Shown piece after piece: positions 46,934 through 57,738 of a DNA stretch of 64,000 bases. Positions within the stretch are counted from its first letter, which is position 1. The number at the start of each line of letters is the position of its first letter. Origin of the DNA: Cylicocyclus nassatus (taxonomy: Eukaryota; Nematoda; Chromadorea; Rhabditida; Strongylidae); the NCBI GenBank assembly GCA_958299035.1, contig CATQJL010000112.1, positions 60,309,823 to 60,373,822 on the forward strand, given 5' to 3'. A program made the position numbers and the translations under genes. The notes beneath the pieces were generated by a model. It saw nothing but the letters and a program-made list of their open reading frames with translations. It did not search any database and was not told the DNA's origin.

Positions 46934-47511
46934 CTCAGATAATCGCCGGGGGCAAGCGGCCATGCGAATTTTGAGCAAGCGGGCACCGGAAAAATAGTTC
47001 GCTGATTTTTTGTGGTCCGCTTGCAGAAATTTGGAATAATTTTGGCCAATTTTTAGACGAACGCTCGAAGATCTATCGCGGTTTTTCTATACATAAGTTG
47101 CGGCACAGTGGCCGCATTCTCGCGGATTTTCCGCGAGAACATGCAAAATTATTAAGAGCCGCACGGTCCTTTTTGAAGGACCGCACAGCTCTCAGGTACT
47201 TTCCGCTGAAAGAAAGTACCCCAAACTTGGGTAATAAAACCATCGATGGCACCTCTGCCACACAGAGTCTCATCTTTTCTCGGCGTACGCCCGGAACTGC
47301 GTAAAAAGAGTCTGAGCGCCTGCTGAAAGTTTGGCCAGCGCTCGCTGAAAGAGATTGTTTGACGAGCGCTTGCAGAAAATTTTGTATTGATGCCCGCTTG
47401 CAGAAAACGCAAATACCGCCCGCTGAAGATTTGGCCACGCCCCGAAATCCTGCTGACCGCCTGCAGAAAAGCGCGAGTTTGCGGACCGCCTGCCCCCGGC
47501 GATTATCTGAG
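46934..47511. mobile_element. TIR element with CTCAG ends and TA flanks
   Basis: CTCAGATAATCGCCGGGGGC at the left is matched by its inverse, ending GATTATCTGAG, at 47511. TA lies on each side (46932-46933, 47512-47513). The interior is GC-richer than the flanks and holds many degenerate copies of CGCTTGCAGAAA or CGCTGAAAG on one strand. The open frames across it (47073-47527) follow the repeat and are not convincing genes. Confidence 0.85.
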
Positions 47512-47734
47512 TAGGGGCTGTACTCATCAGCGAAGCCAGGAGGTTAGCCTACCTCAGTGGATAGGCCAGCCACGGGTTCTGTTGACATATACGGCCACAG
47601 GAATCTTCAGCAATTCTTCCATTCTCAGTACGAGAAAATCCTTTTTTCAGAAAATCGACAGAATTACAAGACTGTGGAAAGCTGTGGTAATGATGATTAC
47701 AAATGAATCCACTACCTTCACGGAGTTTCTCCTT

Positions 47735-48209
47735 ATGGATTTTCACTACTTCCCTCTATGCAACCAATTTGCAACCAATTTCCTACTGACCCTAACTCTA
47801 ATTGATGTCGCTCTAAACAGCAAATATCTCATTTATTTCGGTAAGTGGGCTTCAAAATCAAACTTTGAATCCATCATAATATAGTTTTCTTTTGCTTGAA
47901 TACTTGTTTTCCAACAGTTGCGCGCTTTTGAGACTGTAAAGTTCAAAAATTGTCATACACCTTTAGAACGAACTGGATCGAACCTCAAGGCTGGGATTGT
48001 GGTTTTTTTCCTGATGATGCACTCCGAAAACCTTACGAGTTGTCAGGTCGAAGAGAATGCAGAGTGAAAGAATTTGGTAAGTTATGATGAACTGCTGTAT
48101 CAGTAAATTGACATTTATGATGACGATTCAGAACATTATCACTTCTGTTCTTTGTGAAAGTGTCGCAATGATACTGAAGAGAGAGGCTTGTTCAAAGATC
48201 ACAAAACAG
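47735..48209 (+). pseudogene. Broken multi-exon gene, Cys-rich protein
   Basis: Exons 47735-47840, 47918-48076 and 48132-48209 keep one reading frame across 77- and 55-nt GT..AG introns. Exon 1 encodes MDFHYFPLCNQFATNFLLTL, with a hydrophobic segment that could be a signal sequence. Exon 2 includes WIEPQGWDCGFFPDDALRKP and ends RRECRVKEF. Exon 3 begins EHYHFCSL. In-frame TGA codons at 47929-47931 (before DC) and 48155-48157 (before KC) break the frame. A further exon after 48210 is likely but not located. The family is not recognised. It is most likely a pseudogene. Confidence 0.5.
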
Positions 48210-50625
48210 GTACTTATACTCATATTTCCTTGGACTATGCATGATTCGATCTGTTTAAGGTTGTGGACTGGAAACGTTAGTCAGTTACCCGCAGTCATAT
48301 CTGCAGTTAAGATTGCTGACACGTATTCTTTTCTTTCATTATAGCCAAATATACTAGTTCTTTTCATTCACGTGTTTATCATAACTCATTTCCCTACGTG
48401 AGCATCATTCCCATTACTATTACAAGATTTACTAATCCATCGCTCGTAGAAGGTTGCTGTTTCTCTTCTTTGTTACACTACATGAGTGTCTGTCTCAGTG
48501 CTTGAATCCGGATTTCGATTCAGCAAATAAATTATCGTACTTCACTGACAAAGTTATCGGTTTCCCTCAAAATAGTCGAGTGACGACAGATTAACTTGTA
48601 AAGTTTTTTGGAATCTGCATTCTAAAGGAGTAGATCCTTTTTTATGAGAGAAGATTCCACTGATTCAAGAGCTGAGTCCTGAATTCCAAAATAGCTCTGC
48701 CATTTGCTAATCCTGCTGCATTTCTGATGCTCAACTATTGCCGAAAGCCGTATTTGCCGTATCTGCCTGATCTCTTGGTTGATTCTGGTTATAATACCGT
48801 TTTTTGGCTGGGATATCCCTGTATGCCTGCGGAACGGTTGCACAAAATTCTCGCCGCTGAGGATAAACACTGCATTAATTGATTAGTAGGCTTTAGTCAA
48901 TTTGTTTATCAACACATTCACGACAATACGACACACCAGTGGGTCGTACGTGTTCTGTCGTTTCGGACAATAAGACCTACCCACCGGTGGGTCGTAAGAT
49001 TCCTGATCTAGCTTTGCCAGTATACGATGGAATTCTACGGAGTTCTGGCACATGATTAGGGACGCCTTGGCGAAGCTCCATTTAGAGTGGCTCGGGTTCG
49101 GGATATTGTAATGTGATGTTACGGTAGGTATACCGTAGATAGAGGTAAGGCACAGACTTTAGCTAAAATTTATCACAGAGTGGTGCTGTTTTTGCAAATT
49201 CAAGCTTACATGCTCGAGAAGTACGGGGAGGGCACGAGACTGATGTCAGCCCTTCAAGAATTATCGATTTTGTTGATTTCATTGATTTTTTGTGGTTCAT
49301 CCCAGGAAGCTCAATCCTTATATAGGTTTTTTAGCGTGCTGATTACGAAGATGATAGTCTCATGTTCTAATACCGCCTTCTTACATCAGTCACTTAATTT
49401 TTAACGAAAATCTACCGTATTGCTACCGTAGTCCGCTGTGGGAAAGTAGTGAACATAGTGAACATTATAATCATGCTCAGCACGTGAAATAACCCCAAAA
49501 CACAATTTTTCAATAAAAATCAATGTTGTTGGGTCGTACAGAATGTAGCGTAACCTTACCGTATACCGCCAAAAACTGAAATAAACAATATTCTGGTAAT
49601 TAAAGCCTTCGATAACCCTTGTGGGGAATTTCTCAGAGGCATGTATTAAATTTCTTCCAAAAAGACTACCATTTCGGATAACTTTGACAAAGTAAAAAAG
49701 GCTCTGGTCCGAAACGGCAGTAATCGAAAAATTGGCCTTGTCATGAATGCGTTAATAAGTATAGTAAAGACCCGGCGTATGCTAGGAAAACAAGAACAGT
49801 TTGTTTATTCAGAACGGTTTGCTTTTGAGACTATAATTAGAATAGAACTAAGACTTTTGAGACTTTTGAGACTTTGAGACTTACTGCAGCAGTGCGGAGG
49901 TGCGCCGCAATTCTCTTAATGTCTGGGACGCGCTGTACAGACTAAATAAATACGCTTTATATCCTTATTATCGTTTTTCGATTTACCGGAATTCTACGAA
50001 GGCGAGCAGCTGTCGCGCGGATATTCGGGGTACGGAACTGCAAAAGCCCTTTATAGACATCATTCTAAGAAAAGGATTTATATACCCTTGCACTGGACGA
50101 CGATTGGTTAATGCTGGCTCGATGTTATTCTGGAAGTTATTTTTAGGATATGTCACCTTGTTTAAAAACGCTGAAAATCTTACGGCAATGAGAGGCGCTG
50201 CTTCGGACTGCTGTTGCGCAAGAAGCTAATAAAAGCGGATCAGATATAATATTTTTTTTATGTGTAGAGTTAACTTACCAAACGACTGCCGTAGATGGAT
50301 TGCTGATTCAGATATGCTTGATTCACAAGAATTGGTTGGTTCGCAAGATTATACTGATGTATAGGAATATGTTGATTCACAGGGATTAGTTGGTCAGGAA
50401 TACTTTTATTGACATGGATTACTTGATTCACAGAAATCAGTTGATCTACAGGAATATTTACAGGATGTTGCTTTCCAGCGGATTCTTGAGCATGCTGAAA
50501 TTTTAGTACACCTATAAATGTGGCGTATCCAGTGTGGGAGTTAGAGATGAAAAATGTCATTTGCTTCTGTCCGGTACAAGTCTCTTCAGAGTATTTGATG
50601 TAGTAATTATTCACTCTACACTATT
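48210..50625. other. Unassigned stretch with small palindromes
   Basis: The palindrome CCCACCGGTGGG lies at about 48980, next to a related imperfect one (TACGACACACCAGTGGGTCG, 48927). CTACCGTA/TACGGTA words recur at 49120-49570. GAGACTTTTGAGACTTT repeats lie near 49857. No gene could be supported. Confidence 0.4.
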
Positions 50626-51657
50626 CAATCCACCCATATCCACACCCATATCCACACCCACACCCACACCCTCACTCACACCTACACCCATATCCACACC
50701 CATATCCACACCCACACCCACACCCACACCCTCACCCACACCCACACCCACACCCATACCCATATCTACACACTACACACTACACTACACGCTATACACA
50801 CACTACACACACTACACTACACACACTACACTACACACTACACACACCACACACTACACACACTACACACACTACACACACACTACACACACTACACACA
50901 CACTACACACACTACACACACATTACACTACACACACTACACTACACACACTACACACACTACACACTACACACACTACACACACTACACACAACACACA
51001 CTACACTACAAACACACTACACACTACACTACACGCTATACACACACTACACACACTACACTACACACACTACACTACACACACTACACTACACACACAC
51101 TACACACTACACTACACGCTATACACACACTACACACACTACACACACTACACACACACTACGCTACACACACTACACTACACACACTACACACACACTA
51201 CACACTACACACTACACACACTACACACACTACACACACTACACACACTACACACACTACACTACACACACTACACTACACACACTACGCTACACACACA
51301 CTACACACTACACACACTACATAACTACACACACACTACACACACACTACACTACACACACTACACACACACTACACACTACACACACTACACACACTAC
51401 ACACACACTACACACACACTACACACACTACACTACACACTACGCTACACACACACTACACACTACACACACTACACACACTACACACACACTACACACA
51501 CACTACACACACTACACACACACTAAACACACACTACACACACTACACTACACACACTACACTACACACACTACACTACACACACACTACACACTACACT
51601 ACACGCTATACACACACTACACACACTACACACACTACACACACACTACACACACCG
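50626..51657. repeat. 1-kb CA-rich microsatellite array
   Basis: CCCACA/CCCATATCCACA units (50626-50770) give way to ACTACAC/ACACACT units to 51657. A longer pattern containing CTACACGCTATACACAC recurs near 50785, 51025, 51110 and 51600, so the array has a higher-order unit. The 330-residue Thr/His/Leu/Tyr frame through it is a repeat artefact. Confidence 0.95.
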
Positions 51658-52244
51658 CTTATGTTACGCAAAAAAACGATGGCCTCTACGCTTTTCCATT
51701 GAATAGCGACAAGCTCACCATTCTTGAAGTCGCGATGGCAAAATTGCCAACACCAGTACTGAAGTTGAAAGATCGTATGAGAACATTCAAGTTTCAGACT
51801 ATAGTTAGGCTTGACGCAGGTACTTCACCCTACCATTTGTTGAATTTTTTCGATGGAAACAACCACATTTATTTATTGATTTTTATTCATTACATTAGGA
51901 CAGAAACATTAAGCCAATAGGTATCAAGTATTGAATGCATTTCAGCAGATGTGGAAACGGACTTAGCGACCCTTCCATTCCAATCAATCTAACAAGCAAG
52001 CGTCTTCCCAACAAACGTGCAGAGCTGAAACAATGAAAATTAGAAATTTAAGAAAAAATATTTGGAAACTAAAAAAAGAAACAACTAAAAACCAAAAAAA
52101 CAAATAAAAATAAAAAAAATAATAAAATAAACAAATAAAAACCAATAAAAAAATTTAAAAAAACAGTGTATAAACAGTAACAAGTAGAGTACCGGATCAT
52201 TCATCTCCCATCATTTGGCGATTCCTCCAAGGAACGCAAAAATG
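51658..52244. other. Unassigned stretch with A-rich tract
   Basis: 52070-52165 is a run of A-rich AAATAAAAA words, resembling a decayed poly(A) or low-complexity tract. The final exons of HADHB, expected downstream of 52245 on the minus strand, were not found here. Confidence 0.4.
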
Positions 52245-53610
52245 TCAGTTCACAGCAACATTAGCCAATACTTGTCTTGCAAAAGCTTCGTGAATCTCGA
52301 AAACATCAACGTCATTCAATCCGAGTCCAACCTGTGAAGTGGGAGTAAGATTGTCTGCAAAAAGCTAAGTAGAGGATTTTAAAGCGTACCCGCTTCAGCA
52401 ACTGTGGGATGACGTAAGCTGGTGAAAGAAGAAGTTGATCTTTAGGGTCTTGCGCAACGTACTGGCATTGTCGGAGATAGGCAAGAGGTCTATGAGTGTT
52501 AGCAAGAGCAAAATCTTCGGTGGTGATCAATCATGCGGAAGCTTCGGTAGTCAAGAACAAAGGGTTAGCTGAATAGTTCCTATAAAAAGCATCACAAACG
52601 GGATGTGTTTTTACCGGCTGGGGTGGTCCCACGGGCCTTTATGAATACTGGCTTTAATGACGCCATTTTCTTCATGGTTGACACGCGAATGCCATTGTCA
52701 GTCGGAATCAACCAGATATCACAATTATAAAGTCATCTTCGAAGGCTACATTGATCGTTTGTGGTTTCTTTCCGTTAGGAAACTGGGATAACGTCTTTAA
52801 GTTTATCTGTTGAGCCTTTGCCAAGTTGTGGGATCGCAGTGCGAACTCATCTTGCTCCCTAAATCATCAAGCTGGAGATGACCATGGAAATTTACTGTAC
52901 AGTTTGTATTTCAGCATAGGTTTCTAAAAATGGCGGCTCTCAACTTGATACAGATGAGACAATAATCGACAATCGACAATCAATCCATATGATCATAGCA
53001 GATTGAATGGGCTTTAGAAATACGTAGATGGAAAAAATAATACCACAAAATAAATTGAACTACCGTGAATGCAACAACTTCTACAACAAGTAGTGGAAAG
53101 TAATTATAATCACAAGAATGAACTCTGAAACCAAAAATTCAGACACAGATTACACTAACCTCCTGGAAACGCTGAATGCTGCAGCATTCTCGATCCCCAC
53201 TGTGTCCCAGTTTCTCTCCACTGGAATATTCTGCTACTGCTGTTAGTTCGGGGCTGAAAAGGTTTCTCACAATTTGAGTTCCTACAATATAGAGCTGGAA
53301 TGTTAAAACATAAAAGCAACAAAGATATGAGCAATTCTTTGCAATATTCACCAAGCTTCACTCTGTCGCCAAGTGCCTTCGCTTTCTGCATGCTCAGCAT
53401 AGCTCTTCTCGCCTAGAACAAATCAGTTTACGTCGATAACCATTAATTTGAAATACATACCTTTCTGTTATACCCAATGGGAACATCCGATAAAAGTTCT
53501 ACACCACCAGCAATAATTGCTTTCGCGTTTCCTGTGGTCAACATACCCATTCCAGTCGTCATTGCAACGTTCGAAGAAATGCAAGCAAGAGTGACAGCAT
53601 GGCAAGGGAT
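52245..53610 (-). pseudogene. HADHB: Trifunctional enzyme subunit beta (thiolase) pseudogene
   Basis: HADHB catalyses the final thiolase step of mitochondrial long-chain fatty-acid beta-oxidation in a complex with the alpha subunit. Seven exons are readable on the minus strand: 53610-53461 ([17 protein letters not shown], with the nucleophile Cys context), 53412-53352 (RRAMLSMQKAKALGDR), 53281-53160 (PELTAVAEYSSGEKLGHSGD), 52858-52750 (REQDEFALRSHNLAKA), about 52713-52615 (DNGIRVSTMKKMASLKPVF), 52568-52390 (YVAQDPKDQLLLSPAYVIPQ) and 52331-52245 (LNDVDVFEIHEAFARQVLAN, with the active-site His context). Damage includes a one-base insertion after SGDR, shifts near KLKDVIPV, an in-frame TGA at 52531-52533, no clean acceptor for exon five, and loss of the N-terminal third and of the C-terminal GHP and CAAGG region. 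It is probably a dead copy; assembly error is less likely given the missing ends. Confidence 0.85.
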
Positions 53611-53889
53611 CTAGAAGATAGCACCGTACTATCCATTGAGTTAACCCCAAAAAAGACTAATAAATCGTTTAAATTTTATATGCAAAGAGCTTCGTGAGCT
53701 GTGACCACCTATGGTAGAAGCTTATCTAGGTAAAAGTCGATTTACATGACGTTTGGGACTGATTCTTCGTCAGAATCCTCCCAAGTGACACTTTAGATAG
53801 CTAGAATCGCCCGAATGTTGCCACAAAAACGCATGCACTTCCAGGAATACCAATGAGGTAAGCAGAAAGGTGAAATACGATTTCCATTC

Positions 53890-53972
53890 TTAACACGTTG
53901 ACGACAGTGTCGCGCAGTGGTGCGCGACAGGCAGTCTGTCCGTGTGGACGATGTCGCGCAATGGTGCGCGAC
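53890..53972. repeat. Paired palindromes after a TTAA
   Basis: TTAACACGTTGACGACAG is followed by GTCGCGCAGTGGTGCGCGAC (53909-53928) and GTCGCGCAATGGTGCGCGAC (53953-53972), each nearly a perfect palindrome, 44 bp apart. TTAA plus CACGTTGA-like sequence is reminiscent of piggyBac-type ends, but no partner end was found. Confidence 0.6.
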
Positions 53973-54232
53973 ACTCTAAATACCAGTTCTAATGTGCACA
54001 ATGGTTCCAATTTGTGTTCACATAATCAGTTTAGGCTCAGAAGTTTTTCATGTTGATCCCGCTCCTCTTTTGGCAAACTCTGCCCACTCTGTTGCCCTCT
54101 ACAAAAAACTTTTTTCGTTCTCAAATCGCATAGAAAAGCTCGTAGATGACTGGGAAACCTTAAACAATCTTAATTTTGACCCCGTCGCCCATCATGCAGG
54201 TCCCACCCCCTGAGTGGCAAGCTCCGCCCACT

Positions 54233-54306
54233 TTTCAAAAATGCCGGAATTTTCACGAATTCATTGATTTTGAGCAATTTCCAGCATTTTTGGAAAGTAG
54301 GCGGGG
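54233..54306. repeat. Hairpin
   Basis: CCGCCCACTTTTCAAAAATG is matched by the inverse CATTTTTGGAAAGTAGGCGG, around a 30-nt AT-rich loop. Related CCGCTCC/CTGCCCAC words lie upstream (54060-54100). Confidence 0.7.
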
Positions 54307-54379
54307 CTTTCCAAAAGTGGCGGAGCTACTCCACCCACTTGCATTTTTGTACCTCACGCATAGATGCATACACACAAAC

Positions 54380-54562
54380 ATGCAGCCTGCTGTGAAGATG
54401 CCCGGAAAAAGCGATGAGATATTGATTGCAAAGAAAAGAATGCAACCAACAGAGGCACTCCATTTAAAACGAAATAACTTACAAATACGCTTTGAAAGAA
54501 TAGGTATAAAAGTATCTCCTGAAAAGAACAAGAAAAAGGACTCCTTGGAAGTAATCAACTAA
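54380..54562 (+). CDS. Candidate terminal exon, basic protein
   Basis: After an acceptor-like ACATGCAG, an open frame with ATG at 54398 encodes about 54 lysine-rich residues (MPGKSDEILIAKKRMQPTEA ... KNKKKDSLEVIN) and ends TAA at 54560-54562. No partner exon or family is recognised. It may be a chance frame. Confidence 0.3.
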   Translation: MQPAVKMPGKSDEILIAKKRMQPTEALHLKRNNLQIRFERIGIKVSPEKNKKKDSLEVIN

Positions 54563-54860
54563 AAAACACATGCTAAAATTATAAAGCGTTCGTGGGAGTA
54601 AGCCTAAACTAGTGAGAAGATAGTAGCTCACCTATCATCACCAAATTTCTTCAAAAACTTCATGAGCTGGATCCTAACATATCTCTCTTGAAAGGGAATG
54701 ACCACTATGCTCGAGAGTTGGACACTTGTTCATATGGCTATATCAAAATCTCAAAAAAAAGTAGTCAAAATAGTAAAAACCAAAAGAAATGAGGGAGACG
54801 CCATGTCAGCTGTTCACTTGGCTACGCGCCAGCGATGATGCTCAGGCAGCGCGTCGCGCG

Positions 54861-54943
54861 GCCTGAGCGGCACGGTGCGCGGCGGATGAACGATTTTCGG
54901 GATACGGTAGGAAAGCCCAATGCGTATTGACCACGACTGTACA
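54861..54943 (-). repeat. 83-bp repeat, inverted copy
   Basis: It is the perfect reverse complement of 40095-40177. Its outer end reads GACTGTACA, so the two copies face each other across 14.7 kb. Confidence 0.85.
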
Positions 54944-55242
54944 CACCAAATTTAGTGGCTAAATACTGCTTACTTGTTGTAAACAAGACTGTTAACATTT
55001 TTATATTTGTTGATTGTGTTTTTGACAAGTTAAAGTCGTGTGCACACAGGTTTGCGCGCTGTATTTGAAACGTGTTAATTCACCTGTCACTGTTGAGATT
55101 TCCTTAGACCTTCAATTCGACCTTGCCAAGAGAGAGTTAGTGTTTTCAAATATTTCATCAGGTTGCGGAGGTGAAACTATGGGTTCCGCATTGCCAGCTT
55201 GTGAAAACGCCACCTATGCTGAGCCTTGAGTGGACTTGATTT

Positions 55243-55345
55243 TAGCTCGGTAGCTTGGCTGCAGCTATCTCCATGAATTTTGTGACAGACAGACATACAC
55301 ACACGCACAAAAATACAGACGCGTGGCGCTTTATTATAAGCCATG
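55243..55345 (+). repeat. Dispersed repeat R3, copy 2
   Basis: It matches 14763-14862 (TAGCTTGGCT, GTGACAGACAGACATACAC, GCTTTATTATAAG). Confidence 0.7.
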
Positions 55346-55708
55346 ATTTCATGAATATCATTGTTAGAACAATGAGTTTGGTTTTTTGTGAAAATAAAAC
55401 GTATCCTTGCTTATGTTACCATTCCAACATTAATAATGTCTTTCTAGATGACTGAACCATCCCTGTATATCTGATGAAAAGCTCATGGAAAAACTCTCTA
55501 CTTCCTAAGAGGAAAAGTCGTGGGCAGACGACTTTAAAGGGATTTGAACAATAGAATCTAGATAAGAATATGAAGAGGAAGAAAAAGGGGACGTAATGCG
55601 AAGAGAGGAACAAGAAACGGATGTGGTGAAAGGTCAGGAAGAGGACGATGAAACGGACGTGGGATAATCAAGACATCGCATATTCCCGGAAAGGGCGATG
55701 CCTTTCTT

Positions 55709-56450
55709 ATGTCTAATGAAATCGCTTTTGAAAAGGATTTTCGTTTCAGCAAAAGAGTTTTTTACAAAATTTGTGATCTAGTCAAAAACAATTTTGGACG
55801 GTCAAACTACGATCGCAGCCACTCCATCCCCCAGTAAATCGCGATATGTACCAAATTGCTGAGGAGATACATCAGACAAAGAGACTCGGCGCGTGGCCGG
55901 TTGTGACCAATTTACCATCAGCCGAATTCTCACAAATGAAGCGTTCTGTCTACATGCTGCTGAAAATGTTACTGGCCTAGAGCAGAGGAGGAGCAAAGAC
56001 ACATAAATACGGACGTGTTCGAGTCCCACAATCTACCAAGCATTATGGGTTTTATCGATGGGACGCAGAATCGCACCTCATGAAGATGAGGCCGATTACA
56101 TCAATAGTAAACAATACCATTTGATAAACGTCGGACTAATATGTGGCCACAAATTGAGATTTCGGTGGATCAATGCGTTGTCCCTTAAATCGGCGCACGA
56201 TAGTCGGGTATTTGTTGAATCTCGACTCTATCAGGCTATGACGAACGGTCAGAATCTTGGCTGCCTGATAGGCGATTCAGCTTATGCCCCTGAGTCGTTC
56301 CTGATTAAGGCGTCAAAATCCTTCTACTCAAGCAGGTAAAACGTATCTCATTGAAAGCCATGTAATAAAACTTCTCGTCAGAAATCGATACGATATGCGC
56401 AGCTCGCTCCCTATCAAATTGGCCACTGGGCTCCTCAAGGGCTAATGGAA
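55709..56450 (+). pseudogene. PIF/Harbinger transposase relic, copy 1
   Basis: Broken frames give, in order, FRFSKRVFYKICDLVKNNFG, DQFTISRILTNEA, then GFIDGTQ followed by RIAPHEDEADYINSKQYHLI (first catalytic Asp region), WINALSLKSAHDSRVF and LGCLIGDSAYAPESF (GDSAY motif). This order matches the DDE_Tnp_4 domain of PIF/Harbinger transposases. Stops and at least three frame changes separate the blocks. Homology to copy 2 continues past the coding part to about 56450. No Myb-like partner or termini were found. Confidence 0.85.
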
Positions 56451-56953
56451 GATACTGCCGTAAGCTTTTCTTTATGTTAAAGATGCAAGGTCGTTGACGT
56501 GCATTCACAATTGGGATATAGAGGAGTTCAAACCGCCAGAGCAGGAGGAAGTTGAAGTTGAGGAAAGGCCTACTCCTCAACTGGTAGAGCGCTAATTTGT
56601 TGGATAATAACGAATAACTATGTAAAAAATTTTTTCTGAGTGTCCTAGTGCACTTTTGTCAGAAGTAACACAATGTAAACTTCACTTTCACTGGAAGTTT
56701 TTTATAGTAAGTTATAAAAAACAATACTAAATCTTCAGATGCAGAAAAGCTGATAAACCAGAAAAGCGAAAATCATTTCCGTACACAATTTTGATAAAAG
56801 GCACTCTACCGTTGTCCAAATTTTCACCGCTTTTCTCCTGATAAGCGGGGAATATGCAGTCTCACAATCCATAAAAAATCTTAAGATTAAGTTAGTATTT
56901 CATGCGAATGCTTCAGAAAAGGTCCTGATGGCGAACAAGTACACAAAGATAGG

Positions 56954-57671
56954 CTAGTTATCAAAACCTTCGCTGCAATCATTTCCTTTCAGCTCATTAT
57001 CTATTTGCAATCTCAATTTTACGTTTCCCAAGCGGGTATATTGAGAAGTCGGGCAAGCTCGATTTGGAGCTGCAAAAGCTTCAAAGTTAATCTTGTATTT
57101 TTTATCTTAATGTGCAGCCCATCCGTATCTATTTCGCTAGTCTTCGTAATTCTGGGTATCAATGTAAAAACATTCTTGGATAAGAAAATTTTCACCTAAA
57201 CCTACGATAGCGTGCCCCGAGGTCCTTTCGTCACGTCTAGGCGCTGTTTGCTGTCTACTGCGATCTTGGTGATATTCCACCATCGTGTAGTCGTTTTTAT
57301 TGTTTAACTCCTTAATCAATTTCCCATATTCTTGTATATCTCCGGCAGGCAGTGTTTTCTTTTCTTTGATGATGAGCTGGAGTTTCGTAATTGCTTCTCT
57401 AAACAATATAAATTGAAGGGGTCACAGCGCAATATACTTGAACTGCACAACTACCGATATTGGTGATCGTTTGTGGCTTGCTAGCTGAGCAAACCATGGC
57501 TGCTAATGTGTGCGGCTCACACTTAAATTTTCTTATTCCCCTTTTCCAGAATCTCTAAAAGATGTAGGAGGCGACATTTCGTAATTTTGAAGTATTACTT
57601 ACAAGTTGTTGTTGATTTCGTCTTCACCCTCTGACGTAGATTTGAGTTTATGTTCCACCCCGCGTTTGCAT
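56954..57671 (-). CDS. Three-exon small gene, about 128 residues, unknown
   Basis: Exons are 57671-57603, 57398-57196 and 57069-56954, with introns of 204 and 126 nt, consistent phases and a TAG stop at 56954-56956. A strong acceptor, GTTTTCAG, ends at 57683, 12 nt upstream of the ATG, as expected for a trans-spliced nematode message. The middle exon is very protein-like (LPAGDIQEYGKLIKELNNKN). The last exon begins PNRACPTSQYTRLGN. One problem is that the four-G run at 57661-57658 puts the ATG out of frame with the rest; three Gs would restore it. Either a sequencing error or a real frameshift is possible. No signal peptide is apparent and no family is recognised. Confidence 0.55.
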
Positions 57672-57738
57672 TATAAAGATTGCTGAAAACAATTTAGCAC
57701 TATATAAAATACTAGCTGGCTTACCCGGCTCCGCCGTA

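Noticed and set aside
50534..51526. 330-codon open frame
   Set aside because: It is wholly the translation of the CA-rich microsatellite (Thr/His/Leu/Tyr), not a protein gene.
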